64,000 nucleotides of DNA. It comes from Roseovarius mucosus. GTDB lineage: Bacteria > Pseudomonadota > Alphaproteobacteria > Rhodobacterales > Rhodobacteraceae. The first letter of the stretch is position 1. Each line of letters begins with the position of its first letter. The stretch lies in assembly GCF_002080415.1 (NCBI RefSeq), contig NZ_CP020474.1, forward strand, positions 434,001 to 498,000. Reading direction: 5' to 3'. A program made the translations under genes and the position numbers. The notes under the pieces were generated by a model that had not been told where the DNA came from, did not search any database, and worked only from the letters and a program-made list of their open reading frames with translations. This document shows, piece after piece, positions 28,599-36,849 of this stretch.

Positions 28599-29801
28599 TT
28601 ACTGCGTCACGAGCGGGCAACCGCTCTCGGCAGGTTTGATATAGGCCACATCGCCGGGGATCGTGGAGAGGACGTTATAGTAATCCCACGGCTCGGTGAT
28701 CTGATCGGGCGCTTTGACTTCCATCAGGTAGACGTCCTTGATCATGCGACCGTTCGCAGCGACAACACCGTTCTCAGCAAAAAGGTCCTGCACGGGCAGT
28801 TCTTTCAGCTTGGCGGCGACCGCTTCGGTCTCATCCGTACCGGCAGCTTCAATCGCCTTGAGATACGATGTCACGGCCGAATAGGTCGCGGCATGGATCA
28901 TGTTGGGCATCGCCTGCGTGCGCTCAAGGAAACGCTTGCCGAATTCGCGCGAGGCGTCGGTGCGGTTCCAGTAGAAGCTCTCGGTCAGGGTCAGGCCCTG
29001 TGCAGCCTCTGCACCCAGACCATTCACCTCGGACAGCGTGAACAACAGCGCCGCGAGACGCTGACCCCCTTGCACGATCCCGAATTCAGCAGCTTGCTTG
29101 ATGGCGTTCTGCGTATCGGCCCCGGCATTCGCCAGACCGATCACCTTGGCACCAGAGGCCTGCGCCTGAAGCAGGAAGGACGAGAAATCTGTAGACGCCA
29201 GCGGGTGGCGGACTGCGCCGACAACTTCACCGCCGTTCGCCTTCACGAAATTGCCGGTGTTCTCTTCCAGCGAATAGCCAAAGGCATAGTCAGCAGTCAG
29301 GAAATACCAGGTATCGCCGCCCTGCTCGACCAGTGCGCCGCCGGTCCCCACAGCCAGAGCGTGGGTGTCATAAGCCCAATGAAAGCCGTAAGGCGAACAC
29401 TGAGCGCCGGTCAGTTCGGTGGTGGCAGCGCCAGTTGTGATGGTGATCTTGTTGGCCTCTTTCGAGAGCGCCTGAACAGCAAGAGCGACCGAAGATGTGG
29501 TCAGCTCCATTATGCTGTCGACCTGCTCAGTGTCATACCACTGACGCGCGATGTTCGAGGCGATATCGGCCTTGTTCTGGTGGTCGGCGGTGGTCACTTC
29601 GACCGGCGCGCCCAAAACGGTGCCACCAAAATCTTCAACCGCCATCAGGGCGGCTTCATAGGAATAGCGGCCGCCAAAGTTCGCATAGACGCCGGACTGA
29701 TCGTTCAGGATGCCGATCTTGACCTTGTCGTCGCTGACCTGTGCCAGCGCAGGCGCGGCCAATAGGCCAATGGCCGCCACGGATGTAAGCAGTTTACGCA
29801 T
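28599..29801 (-). CDS. ABC transporter substrate-binding protein (LivJ-like)
   Basis: A 400-residue periplasmic protein. A 20-residue Sec signal peptide ends at ALA-Q, and the mature start VKIGILNDQSGVYANFGG is typical of type I amide/branched-chain amino acid binding proteins. GGGAGG lies upstream of ATG 29801. First gene of the livJGFHM-GMC dehydrogenase run, divergent from a LysR gene. The close link with an alcohol dehydrogenase suggests a hydroxylated or amine compound as ligand (inference). Confidence 0.92.
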   Translation of the reverse strand: MRKLLTSVAAIGLLAAPALAQVSDDKVKIGILNDQSGVYANFGGRYSYEAALMAVEDFGGTVLGAPVEVTTADHQNKADIASNIARQWYDTEQVDSIMELTTSSVALAVQALSKEANKITITTGAATTELTGAQCSPYGFHWAYDTHALAVGTGGALVEQGGDTWYFLTADYAFGYSLEENTGNFVKANGGEVVGAVRHPLASTDFSSFLLQAQASGAKVIGLANAGADTQNAIKQAAEFGIVQGGQRLAALLFTLSEVNGLGAEAAQGLTLTESFYWNRTDASREFGKRFLERTQAMPNMIHAATYSAVTSYLKAIEAAGTDETEAVAAKLKELPVQDLFAENGVVAANGRMIKDVYLMEVKAPDQITEPWDYYNVLSTIPGDVAYIKPAESGCPLVTQ

Positions 29802-29935
29802 GAGTATCCTCCCAAACCAACCTTCGGCTGCAACTCCCGCTCAGCGGGCGCCCAAAGGTTGTATCATCATTTCAATTCTAGTCCCCGACCGCCTCCCCAG
29901 ACGCATCGGTGCCCTAGTGATACAGGTTTTAAAGT

Positions 29936-29984
29936 TTGACACAACAGTTCACTTTTATCTAATTTCATACACTATCTGTACGAA
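29936..29984. promoter_or_regulatory. LysR promoter elements and dyad between livJ and LysR gene
   Basis: TTGACA at 29936-29941 and TCTAAT at 29958-29963, 16 bases apart, read towards the LysR gene. TTCATAC and GTACGAA at 29964-29984 form a 7-base dyad with one mismatch and a 7-base centre, placed just upstream of the LysR start, as expected for an autoregulatory operator. Confidence 0.4.
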
Positions 29985-30002
29985 AATGAACAGGCTGGCG
30001 AT

Positions 30003-30911
30003 ATGGCGCATCTGACATGGGATGATCTGCAATTCTTTTTGGCAGTTGCGCGCGAAGGTCAGCTCTCGCGCGCAGCGCGGCAATTGCAAACCAGCCATGT
30101 GACCGTTTCCCGCCGGATAGACCGGCTAGAGGCGGGTCTTGACCTGCGCCTCTTTGAACGAAATCCACGCGGTTATGAACTGACCAGCAATGGGCGGCGG
30201 CTGGTTGAAACCGCAGAGCGCATGGAGGAAGAAGCGGAGCGTCTTTTGCTGGATCTTACCGGAGACATCAGCGCGCAGAGGGGCCTGCTGCGTGTGGCCA
30301 TGCCCGAGGGCTTCGCCAGCTTCTTCAGCGAAAGCCTGCTGCCGGGGTTCATGGACAAATTTCCCAACATCGCGCTAGAGTTGATCACACTTCCGCAGGT
30401 CATGTCCCTGTCGCGCCGCGAGGCTGATCTGTCGGTCACACTGGATCCGACAAAGGCGTCGCCCTACCATTCCGAAAAGATCGTGGACTACGCGCTCAGG
30501 GTCTATGGCACCCGCCAGTATTTGGGCGACCACATCCCGATCACCACGCCCGATCATCTGCTCGACCATCCCTTTGCCGGATATATCGAGGATATGATCT
30601 TTGCCCGCGGTCTCGATTATCTGGGGGATGTCCACCCCAAGATCAGGCCAGTGTTCAAAAGCTCTTCGATATTCAATCAACTGGCGGCCGTGCGGGCGGG
30701 TCTCTGCCTCTGCGTGCTGCCCTGCTATATCGCGCGGCATTATGACGATCTGGTGCCGGTCCTGCCGTCAGAGATCACCATCCTGCGCAGCTATTGGCTG
30801 ACCTGTCACCGGGATGTGCGCGCCATGCTGCGCGAGCGTGCAGTGATGGAGTTCATCAAGACGCATATGCAAATCCATCGCGACCATCTTATGCCTTGGC
30901 CGGTGGTTTAA
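30003..30911 (+). CDS. LysR-family transcriptional regulator
   Basis: A 302-residue regulator. The N-terminal helix-turn-helix reads LSRAARQLQTSHVTVSRRID and is followed by the linker helix and an effector domain. It diverges from livJ with a 201-bp gap, so it most likely controls the liv-GMC operon in answer to its substrate. The effector is unknown. Confidence 0.92.
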   Translation: MAHLTWDDLQFFLAVAREGQLSRAARQLQTSHVTVSRRIDRLEAGLDLRLFERNPRGYELTSNGRRLVETAERMEEEAERLLLDLTGDISAQRGLLRVAMPEGFASFFSESLLPGFMDKFPNIALELITLPQVMSLSRREADLSVTLDPTKASPYHSEKIVDYALRVYGTRQYLGDHIPITTPDHLLDHPFAGYIEDMIFARGLDYLGDVHPKIRPVFKSSSIFNQLAAVRAGLCLCVLPCYIARHYDDLVPVLPSEITILRSYWLTCHRDVRAMLRERAVMEFIKTHMQIHRDHLMPWPVV

Positions 30912-31069
30912 CCGGGATTAGCCCGGCGAAACAATCGGATGCCCTCGGAGGCGCGTAGCGTCGCGTGCTCTGCCCATATCCAATACGGCACGCCACGCGC
31001 GAGGTCGGGCCTCGCATTAAGCGCAAAGAACTTGCTTGTGAATGTCTGGGCCAAGCCGCTTTTCAGCGC

Positions 31070-34000
31070 TCAGATAAAGGTGAAATCATCCACGGTAAGC
31101 TGCGCGGCGGTGATCCCCTCGACGAGAATGGTATTGCCATTTACCGTCATCTGCGCGCCCGCGGCTGAATTGACGATATTCATCGCCACCACGAACCCGG
31201 CAAGCCCATTGCCACCGTTGTTGATATTCTCGACGCCAGTATCAGGATCAAAGCGGCGGATCAGGAAGCTGTCGATCCCATTTTCGAAATCTGTGATGAC
31301 ATCCGCCTCGCCGTCGAAAAAGGACGAAAAGACGAACTGATCTGCGCCGGTTCCGCCGGTGATCACGTCATTTCCTGCACCTGCGTTGATCGTGTCATTG
31401 CCCGCGCCGCCGTTGATGGTGTCGTTACGGCCGCCACCAGCAAGGAAATCATTGCCCTCGCCGCCAAGGATACTGTCATCACCTTCACCGCCGCCGACGC
31501 GGTCATCCCCCGCACCGGCATCAATCGTGTCGCGCCCGGTGCCGCCGCCGATGTCATCCGCGCCGTTGCCTGCGTCAATCAGGTCGTTGCCAAAGCTGCC
31601 CGACATGCTGTCATTGCCATCGCCGCCGGACAGGGTGTCATTTCCTGCGCCACCAGCCACCACGTCATTGCCAGTGCCACCGGACACGGAGTCGTCTCCG
31701 AACCCGGCCCCGATGATGTCATCGCCTTCACCGCCGCGAAGCGTATCATTGCCCAGCCCACCGCCCATACTGTCATCACCGGGGCCGCCGCTTACGTCGT
31801 CGTCACCATCCGCACCGGCGAGCGTGTCATTGCCCTCACCCCCCGACAGAGTGTCGTTTCCATCTTCGCCAAAGACGCCGTCATTTCCGCCAAGTCCATT
31901 GATCGAGTCGTTGCCGCCCTGTGCGCTCAACGTATCGTCACCAGAGCTGCCGATGATCGTATCGTCACCCACTGTTCCCGTCTCTAGCCGTCCGGCGGGC
32001 GGTAAGGTTAACACTTGCGCAAGGGTGAGCGTGCCATCCGAAAAGCGGAACTGCTCGATGCCATCGACCGTGTCCCGGCCTTCGGAAGACACAAGCGACA
32101 AAGAGGTGCCCTCTTGAGCTATCCTGACCTCGGTTGAGGCGATTGTGAACACCGCCACATCAAAGCCTGCGCCCCCAATAAGGCGGTCATTGCCAAGGCC
32201 GCCCTCCAACGTATCATTGCCCTCCCCCGCGCTCAGCGTATCATCGCCCTCTCCACCGCTCAGCACGTCGTTCCCGGCTAAACCTGAAAGGCTGTCACGC
32301 CCGGCCCCACCCAAGATTTGATCGCCTTCGGATGTGCCCGAAACGGTGTCGTTCCCATCCCCGCCGATCACGCGTTCAAACCCCGCAAAACTGCCCGATG
32401 TGGCAACCGCAACGTCCACCAAGGCGATCTGAAACGCCGCAAAGCTGCTGTCTTGCAGCGTGGGCAAGACCCTGCTCAGGTCATCGGCGCTATTGGCTTG
32501 GCTCGGGTTGGCCTCGAACACGTCCAAAGGCGTCAGGGCGACACCACCAAAGATACGGGCCTCGGTGCCATCGCTCTCGGCGATGCCATCGCCATTCGGG
32601 TCTAGCTCTGCCCAACGTGGGGCGCGGTCAATCAGCGTGCCGCTATAGATACCGGTGGCGAGGTTCAGGTTGATCGCGCCGGATGATGTGCCAAAGTCCA
32701 GCGTGTCAAAGCCAGAACCCCCATCAAGGGTCTTGGTGCCAAGTCCGACGACGACCGTATCATCCCCTGCCCCTGCATCGACGGTATCATCCCCTGCACC
32801 CGTGATGAGAATATCGTCACCACCTCCGCCCTCAAGGCTGTCATGGCCCGCACCGCCCGACAGCATGTTGTTCAGCGCGTTGCCGATCAGACGGTCATCC
32901 GCGCCGGTGCCGATCACATTCTCTATGGAAATCAAAACATCAGTGCCAAAGGCACCTGTTGCGCTGCCGGTTTCCAGATTGACCGTCACAGCCCCGAAAC
33001 TATCCGCAATAATCGCGCCGTCCAGACCGCCGGGACGGGCCCATGTGTAAGACGCGGTGTCATTGCCTGCGCCCCCGTCGAGACGGTCATTCCCGGGACC
33101 GCCATGCAGCAAATCCTCGTCAGCGCCACCTTCGAGCGTGTCATTGCCCGCACCGCCATAAAGCTTGTCCCGGCCCTCTGCGCCGCGCAACGTGTCATTG
33201 CCGCCACGCCCGAGGATCTGCTCGGATCGGCTGCTGCCGTCTATCAGGTCGTTGAACTCTGTCGCGATGACCACCTCGAAGTTTTCCAAGGTCATATCGA
33301 CCTGTTCCGAGTTGTTGACAGGCAGACCATTGAACGAAACAACCGTACCCGCCGCGAGATTGGCAACGATCCGCGAGTTGAAATTCACATCGAAGGCAAT
33401 CGTGTCATAGCCCGTGCCACCGTCAGCAGTGCCGCGAAACCGCTCGATCCGGACCACATCGTTATCCGCGCCCATGATCGCCGCATTGTCCCTGCCTGCG
33501 TCGTCAAACACGGCAAAGTCATCCCCCGCGCCACCCCGGAAAATACCGCCACCACCAGTGTTGAAATTGCCAATGTCATTGCCAAGCCCGGCATGCACAT
33601 CGGCAAAGCCATTTTGCCCGTCGAACCGATCGTTCCCGTCTTGCAAGAAAAAGAACGCCGTCGCACTGCCCCCCGGGGCATAAATGGCGTGGTCGTCGAA
33701 ATTACCGAGCGAGATTTCCTCAACCTCTCTGGGGCGCAGGGAAAAGAAAACATCCCCTGCATTGCGCAGGTCTTCGCCTTGAACGGTGGTTTTATGGGCC
33801 CGTAGGGTAAGGGAAATCGCGCTTTCCACGCGGTAAAACCAACGCGCATCACCAACACCATCAAGTTGCAAGCGGTCAAAGCCACTGCCCCCCTTGACCT
33901 GAAGTGCCGTCGATCCGCCCTCAACCTCTTCGATCAGGATGAGGTCATCGCCTTCTCCGCCGTCGATGTTTTCCGTGCCCCCTGTGTGGATCACGTCATC

Positions 34001-36280
34001 GCCGCCCGCACCATGCAGCAGACGGGCGGTCGGCGCACCAAAGAGCGTATCCGCAAGATCCGACCCCATGAACCCTTCGACACCGTCAGTCGTATCCGTG
34101 GTGACGAGATTTCCCGCCAGATCAAACCGGCTGATGCGACCGGTGCCCGCATCAATCCGCACCGGGCCGCTGGCCTCGATCCCATCCATGTAGCTAAGAA
34201 GTTGTTGAAGGATCGACGGATCATCAGTCTGATCATTGATATCGAAACGGATCGTATTCGACGAGCTGGTGTAGGACACCACGTCAAAGCCGTCGCCGCC
34301 TATATAGTGATCGCTGATCCCAGCCTGTGCCGCGCTGCCCGAAATCATCACATCGGTATTGCCTGCGCCAGCATTGATCACATCCGCACCGCGCCCACCG
34401 ATGATGTAATCATCCTCGCCGCCAGCGTCGATCGTGTCATTGCCGTCCAGACCCGTGATCACGTCGATCCCATCGCCTGTGTAGATCACGTTAGCCCCAT
34501 CGGTCCCGCGGATCTTGTGATCCTGATCCGGAGAGGCAATGACATTTTCCACCGAACTCAGCGTGTCCTGCCCCTGCCCAAACGAAGTCCCCGCAATAAG
34601 ATCGACTGTCAGTCTGGAATTGGCCCCTCTGAGCACCTGAAACGTATCCGTGCCAGTGCCGCCATTGGCTTGGTCATCGCCACGCCCCGGCACCAGCACA
34701 TCGTCGCCCGAACCGCCGTTGAGCTGATCGTTGAGGGTCGAGCCAAAGATCCGATCATTGCCACCAAGGCCATTCGCCACATGAAATCCGTTTACCGGAG
34801 TTCCCGTTGAATTGAGAAACAGAAGATCATCCTCGGCAAACCCATTTCGGTCACCATTCAGGACCGAACCGCCGATGAGCGCATTATTAAGGTCGGCCCC
34901 GCTAAAGGAGATATCCGTAAACACCACGTGGTCGCCATCCTGAAGGGCGACAAGAACGTCGATGCCGGTGTTGACCGCAGTTTGCGGCGCAAGATGGCTT
35001 ACGATGATATCGCCGGTATCGGGATCACGGGCCAATTCATACTCGGTGAAACTTGCCCCGAAATAGAACAGATCGTTGCCCGCGCCCCCCTCAAGCAGGT
35101 CAGAGCCAGCCCCGGCGATAAGCACGTCATTGCCGCCGCCGCCCAAGATCGTATCGCTTCCGTCGAGGCCATCAAGGATGTCATCGCCGCTGTCTCCGGC
35201 GAGCAGGTTCGCAACATCATTACCCCAACCGGTTGGCCCCTGATCGGCATTCCCCACGACGCCACCAAAAAAGGCATCCTCCACCGTGTCCAACAAGGGG
35301 ATCGTGCCCAGCCCGTCAACGATGTATTCCAACAGGAAATCCTGAAGGGGCTGGATCAGTTGTTCGAAGGCATCCAACAGGTTGATCGAGGGAATAAGCG
35401 CATCAATCGCCGCTTCGGTGGCCTCGAGGATGCTGTCGAGGTTCAGGGTATCGATGACGAAATCAATGATCGGATTGACGATCAGCCCAACCAGAAAATC
35501 GACCGCGTTCAACAGCGGTTGAATGGGGGCGAGAAGGGTTTCGGCGGCGCTGAGAGGGGCCTTGAGGAAATCAAACACCTTTCCGATTTCTTCAAGATCG
35601 ACAAGCTCGCCAAGAATGCTTTCAAAATCAATGTCCACCAAGACAGCAAGAAACGCGTCCACCTCGGCCTTGACGTTGGTGTAGAGGGTCTGGACACCTT
35701 GGATCAGGTCGTTCCGCGCGGCCATTTGTGCTTCGACTGCCGCGTTCAATGCCGTAAAATTACCGCTCCAGCCTTCGGAGCCGCGGGTGGCCGCGTCAAG
35801 CGCGTCTGAAAAGTTTCCCGTCGCGGCAGAGGCGATTTCAAGTTGCCGCACGCGCAGGGTCAGTAAATCTGCCACGATGCTGAACGTGACCGCAGCACCT
35901 GTCAGCCCGGTCTCGATGGTCTCGACAAACTGGCCATCCGCTTCGGTCTCTGGGGTGGCCGTATTATCCTTGCCGCTGATTTGATCGAATTTGTCGTCGA
36001 TCCTGTCAACGACCGGTTCGATGCGATTCAGCACTGTCTTGAGGGCCGTCACCGGCGTTTTGAGCGGAGAAACGAACCCGGCGACGGTCAAAAGATTGTT
36101 CACCGTGAAAAGGGAATCGTCGATATTCTCTGCTGTCTTGTCCGCAGTCTTGTATTTCGTGACGCCGAACTGGGCTGCGGATATCAGCGTGCCAATGCGG
36201 AACGTCACATCCTGAAGCGCTTGTAATCTTAGGATTGTCTGATCCGTACGCGCCTTATAGGCGTCAAGTTCCAAGCCCAT
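31070..36280 (-). CDS. Giant RTX protein with helical N-terminal domain, type I secreted
   Basis: A 1736-residue protein. AAAGGA precedes ATG 36280. The first 330 residues have no RTX repeats; they are predicted by eye to be long amphipathic and partly hydrophobic helices (such as LLNAVDFLVGLIVNPIIDFV). From about residue 365 onwards RTX nonapeptides alternate with non-repetitive beta-rich spacers, with dense calcium-binding blocks near residues 375-410, 1095-1150 and 1490-1660. The last 85 residues (GADQFVFSSFFDGEADVITDFE) are a type I secretion tail. No activator acyltransferase, ABC exporter or protease domain is visible, so an adhesin, surface-layer or biofilm protein is more likely than a classical toxin. 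Its C-terminus is nearly repeated at 63491. Confidence 0.88.
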   Translation of the reverse strand: MGLELDAYKARTDQTILRLQALQDVTFRIGTLISAAQFGVTKYKTADKTAENIDDSLFTVNNLLTVAGFVSPLKTPVTALKTVLNRIEPVVDRIDDKFDQISGKDNTATPETEADGQFVETIETGLTGAAVTFSIVADLLTLRVRQLEIASAATGNFSDALDAATRGSEGWSGNFTALNAAVEAQMAARNDLIQGVQTLYTNVKAEVDAFLAVLVDIDFESILGELVDLEEIGKVFDFLKAPLSAAETLLAPIQPLLNAVDFLVGLIVNPIIDFVIDTLNLDSILEATEAAIDALIPSINLLDAFEQLIQPLQDFLLEYIVDGLGTIPLLDTVEDAFFGGVVGNADQGPTGWGNDVANLLAGDSGDDILDGLDGSDTILGGGGNDVLIAGAGSDLLEGGAGNDLFYFGASFTEYELARDPDTGDIIVSHLAPQTAVNTGIDVLVALQDGDHVVFTDISFSGADLNNALIGGSVLNGDRNGFAEDDLLFLNSTGTPVNGFHVANGLGGNDRIFGSTLNDQLNGGSGDDVLVPGRGDDQANGGTGTDTFQVLRGANSRLTVDLIAGTSFGQGQDTLSSVENVIASPDQDHKIRGTDGANVIYTGDGIDVITGLDGNDTIDAGGEDDYIIGGRGADVINAGAGNTDVMISGSAAQAGISDHYIGGDGFDVVSYTSSSNTIRFDINDQTDDPSILQQLLSYMDGIEASGPVRIDAGTGRISRFDLAGNLVTTDTTDGVEGFMGSDLADTLFGAPTARLLHGAGGDDVIHTGGTENIDGGEGDDLILIEEVEGGSTALQVKGGSGFDRLQLDGVGDARWFYRVESAISLTLRAHKTTVQGEDLRNAGDVFFSLRPREVEEISLGNFDDHAIYAPGGSATAFFFLQDGNDRFDGQNGFADVHAGLGNDIGNFNTGGGGIFRGGAGDDFAVFDDAGRDNAAIMGADNDVVRIERFRGTADGGTGYDTIAFDVNFNSRIVANLAAGTVVSFNGLPVNNSEQVDMTLENFEVVIATEFNDLIDGSSRSEQILGRGGNDTLRGAEGRDKLYGGAGNDTLEGGADEDLLHGGPGNDRLDGGAGNDTASYTWARPGGLDGAIIADSFGAVTVNLETGSATGAFGTDVLISIENVIGTGADDRLIGNALNNMLSGGAGHDSLEGGGGDDILITGAGDDTVDAGAGDDTVVVGLGTKTLDGGSGFDTLDFGTSSGAINLNLATGIYSGTLIDRAPRWAELDPNGDGIAESDGTEARIFGGVALTPLDVFEANPSQANSADDLSRVLPTLQDSSFAAFQIALVDVAVATSGSFAGFERVIGGDGNDTVSGTSEGDQILGGAGRDSLSGLAGNDVLSGGEGDDTLSAGEGNDTLEGGLGNDRLIGGAGFDVAVFTIASTEVRIAQEGTSLSLVSSEGRDTVDGIEQFRFSDGTLTLAQVLTLPPAGRLETGTVGDDTIIGSSGDDTLSAQGGNDSINGLGGNDGVFGEDGNDTLSGGEGNDTLAGADGDDDVSGGPGDDSMGGGLGNDTLRGGEGDDIIGAGFGDDSVSGGTGNDVVAGGAGNDTLSGGDGNDSMSGSFGNDLIDAGNGADDIGGGTGRDTIDAGAGDDRVGGGEGDDSILGGEGNDFLAGGGRNDTINGGAGNDTINAGAGNDVITGGTGADQFVFSSFFDGEADVITDFENGIDSFLIRRFDPDTGVENINNGGNGLAGFVVAMNIVNSAAGAQMTVNGNTILVEGITAAQLTVDDFTFI

Positions 36281-36849
36281 GAAAACGATCCTTTTGTCTC
36301 AGAGCCGAGAGAAATTCATCCCGGCAGAAACTGATATCATTGAAGAAAGGCGCAGATAATAATGACTGAGAATAGCATTTTGCACCCTTTCGGGCAAGCA
36401 AACCCCTCAGGGCTGCAGTCTGCTGATCGGAAATGGTCAGGGAGGCCGGCGTGGGGTGCCGTCGGTGCCTTGCCGCTCTGATTGTTGCCTCGAACCGAAT
36501 TCATGTGACTTCCTTGCGACTAAATGTCTTGGACAGCTGCGGCATAAATGTCGTGGCAACATATCAACGGCAGAACAAAAGTGGGCCAAAGGCAGCGGAA
36601 AATGTTGCCACTTTTGGGCGTGCGAGATTGCGGCATAAGCGTGCGCCACCATCCGGGCGACCGCTCTTATCACAGAGCTGGTGGTTGCCCGGATGCTTTG
36701 GCCTGTCAGGGCAAATCTGTGCTAATTGAGGTTTAGGTTTTGGGCGTTGCCTGACGCGCTTTATTTTGCCCAGGTGTCCGGTCGAAAAAGGGGCCAGTTC
36801 AGCCGGGCAGAATAAGTTCATGATGTTTCTTTTCCTATGCGCAGTGCTT
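36281..36849. other. Intergenic region with a widely spaced inverted repeat
   Basis: 569 bp between the giant RTX gene and the protease gene. The clearest structure is a perfect 10-bp inverted repeat, GTGGCAACAT at 36553-36562 and ATGTTGCCAC at 36602-36611. Next to it, a CAAAAGTGGGCCAAAGGC motif resembles the repeated non-coding ends of IS21-type elements. No transposase remains. Short frames here have no support as genes. Confidence 0.4.

Noticed and set aside
30939..31168. Short plus-strand frames after the second LysR gene
   Set aside because: They run into the antisense of the giant RTX C-terminus and have no start signal or motif.
31359..35809. Plus-strand frames up to 320 residues through the giant RTX gene
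   Set aside because: Same cause: codon bias in Gly/Asp repeats. None has a ribosome site or recognised motif.
36433..36821. Several 60-98 residue frames downstream of the protease gene
   Set aside because: They overlap each other in all frames and lack start signals; the region looks like a non-coding scar.
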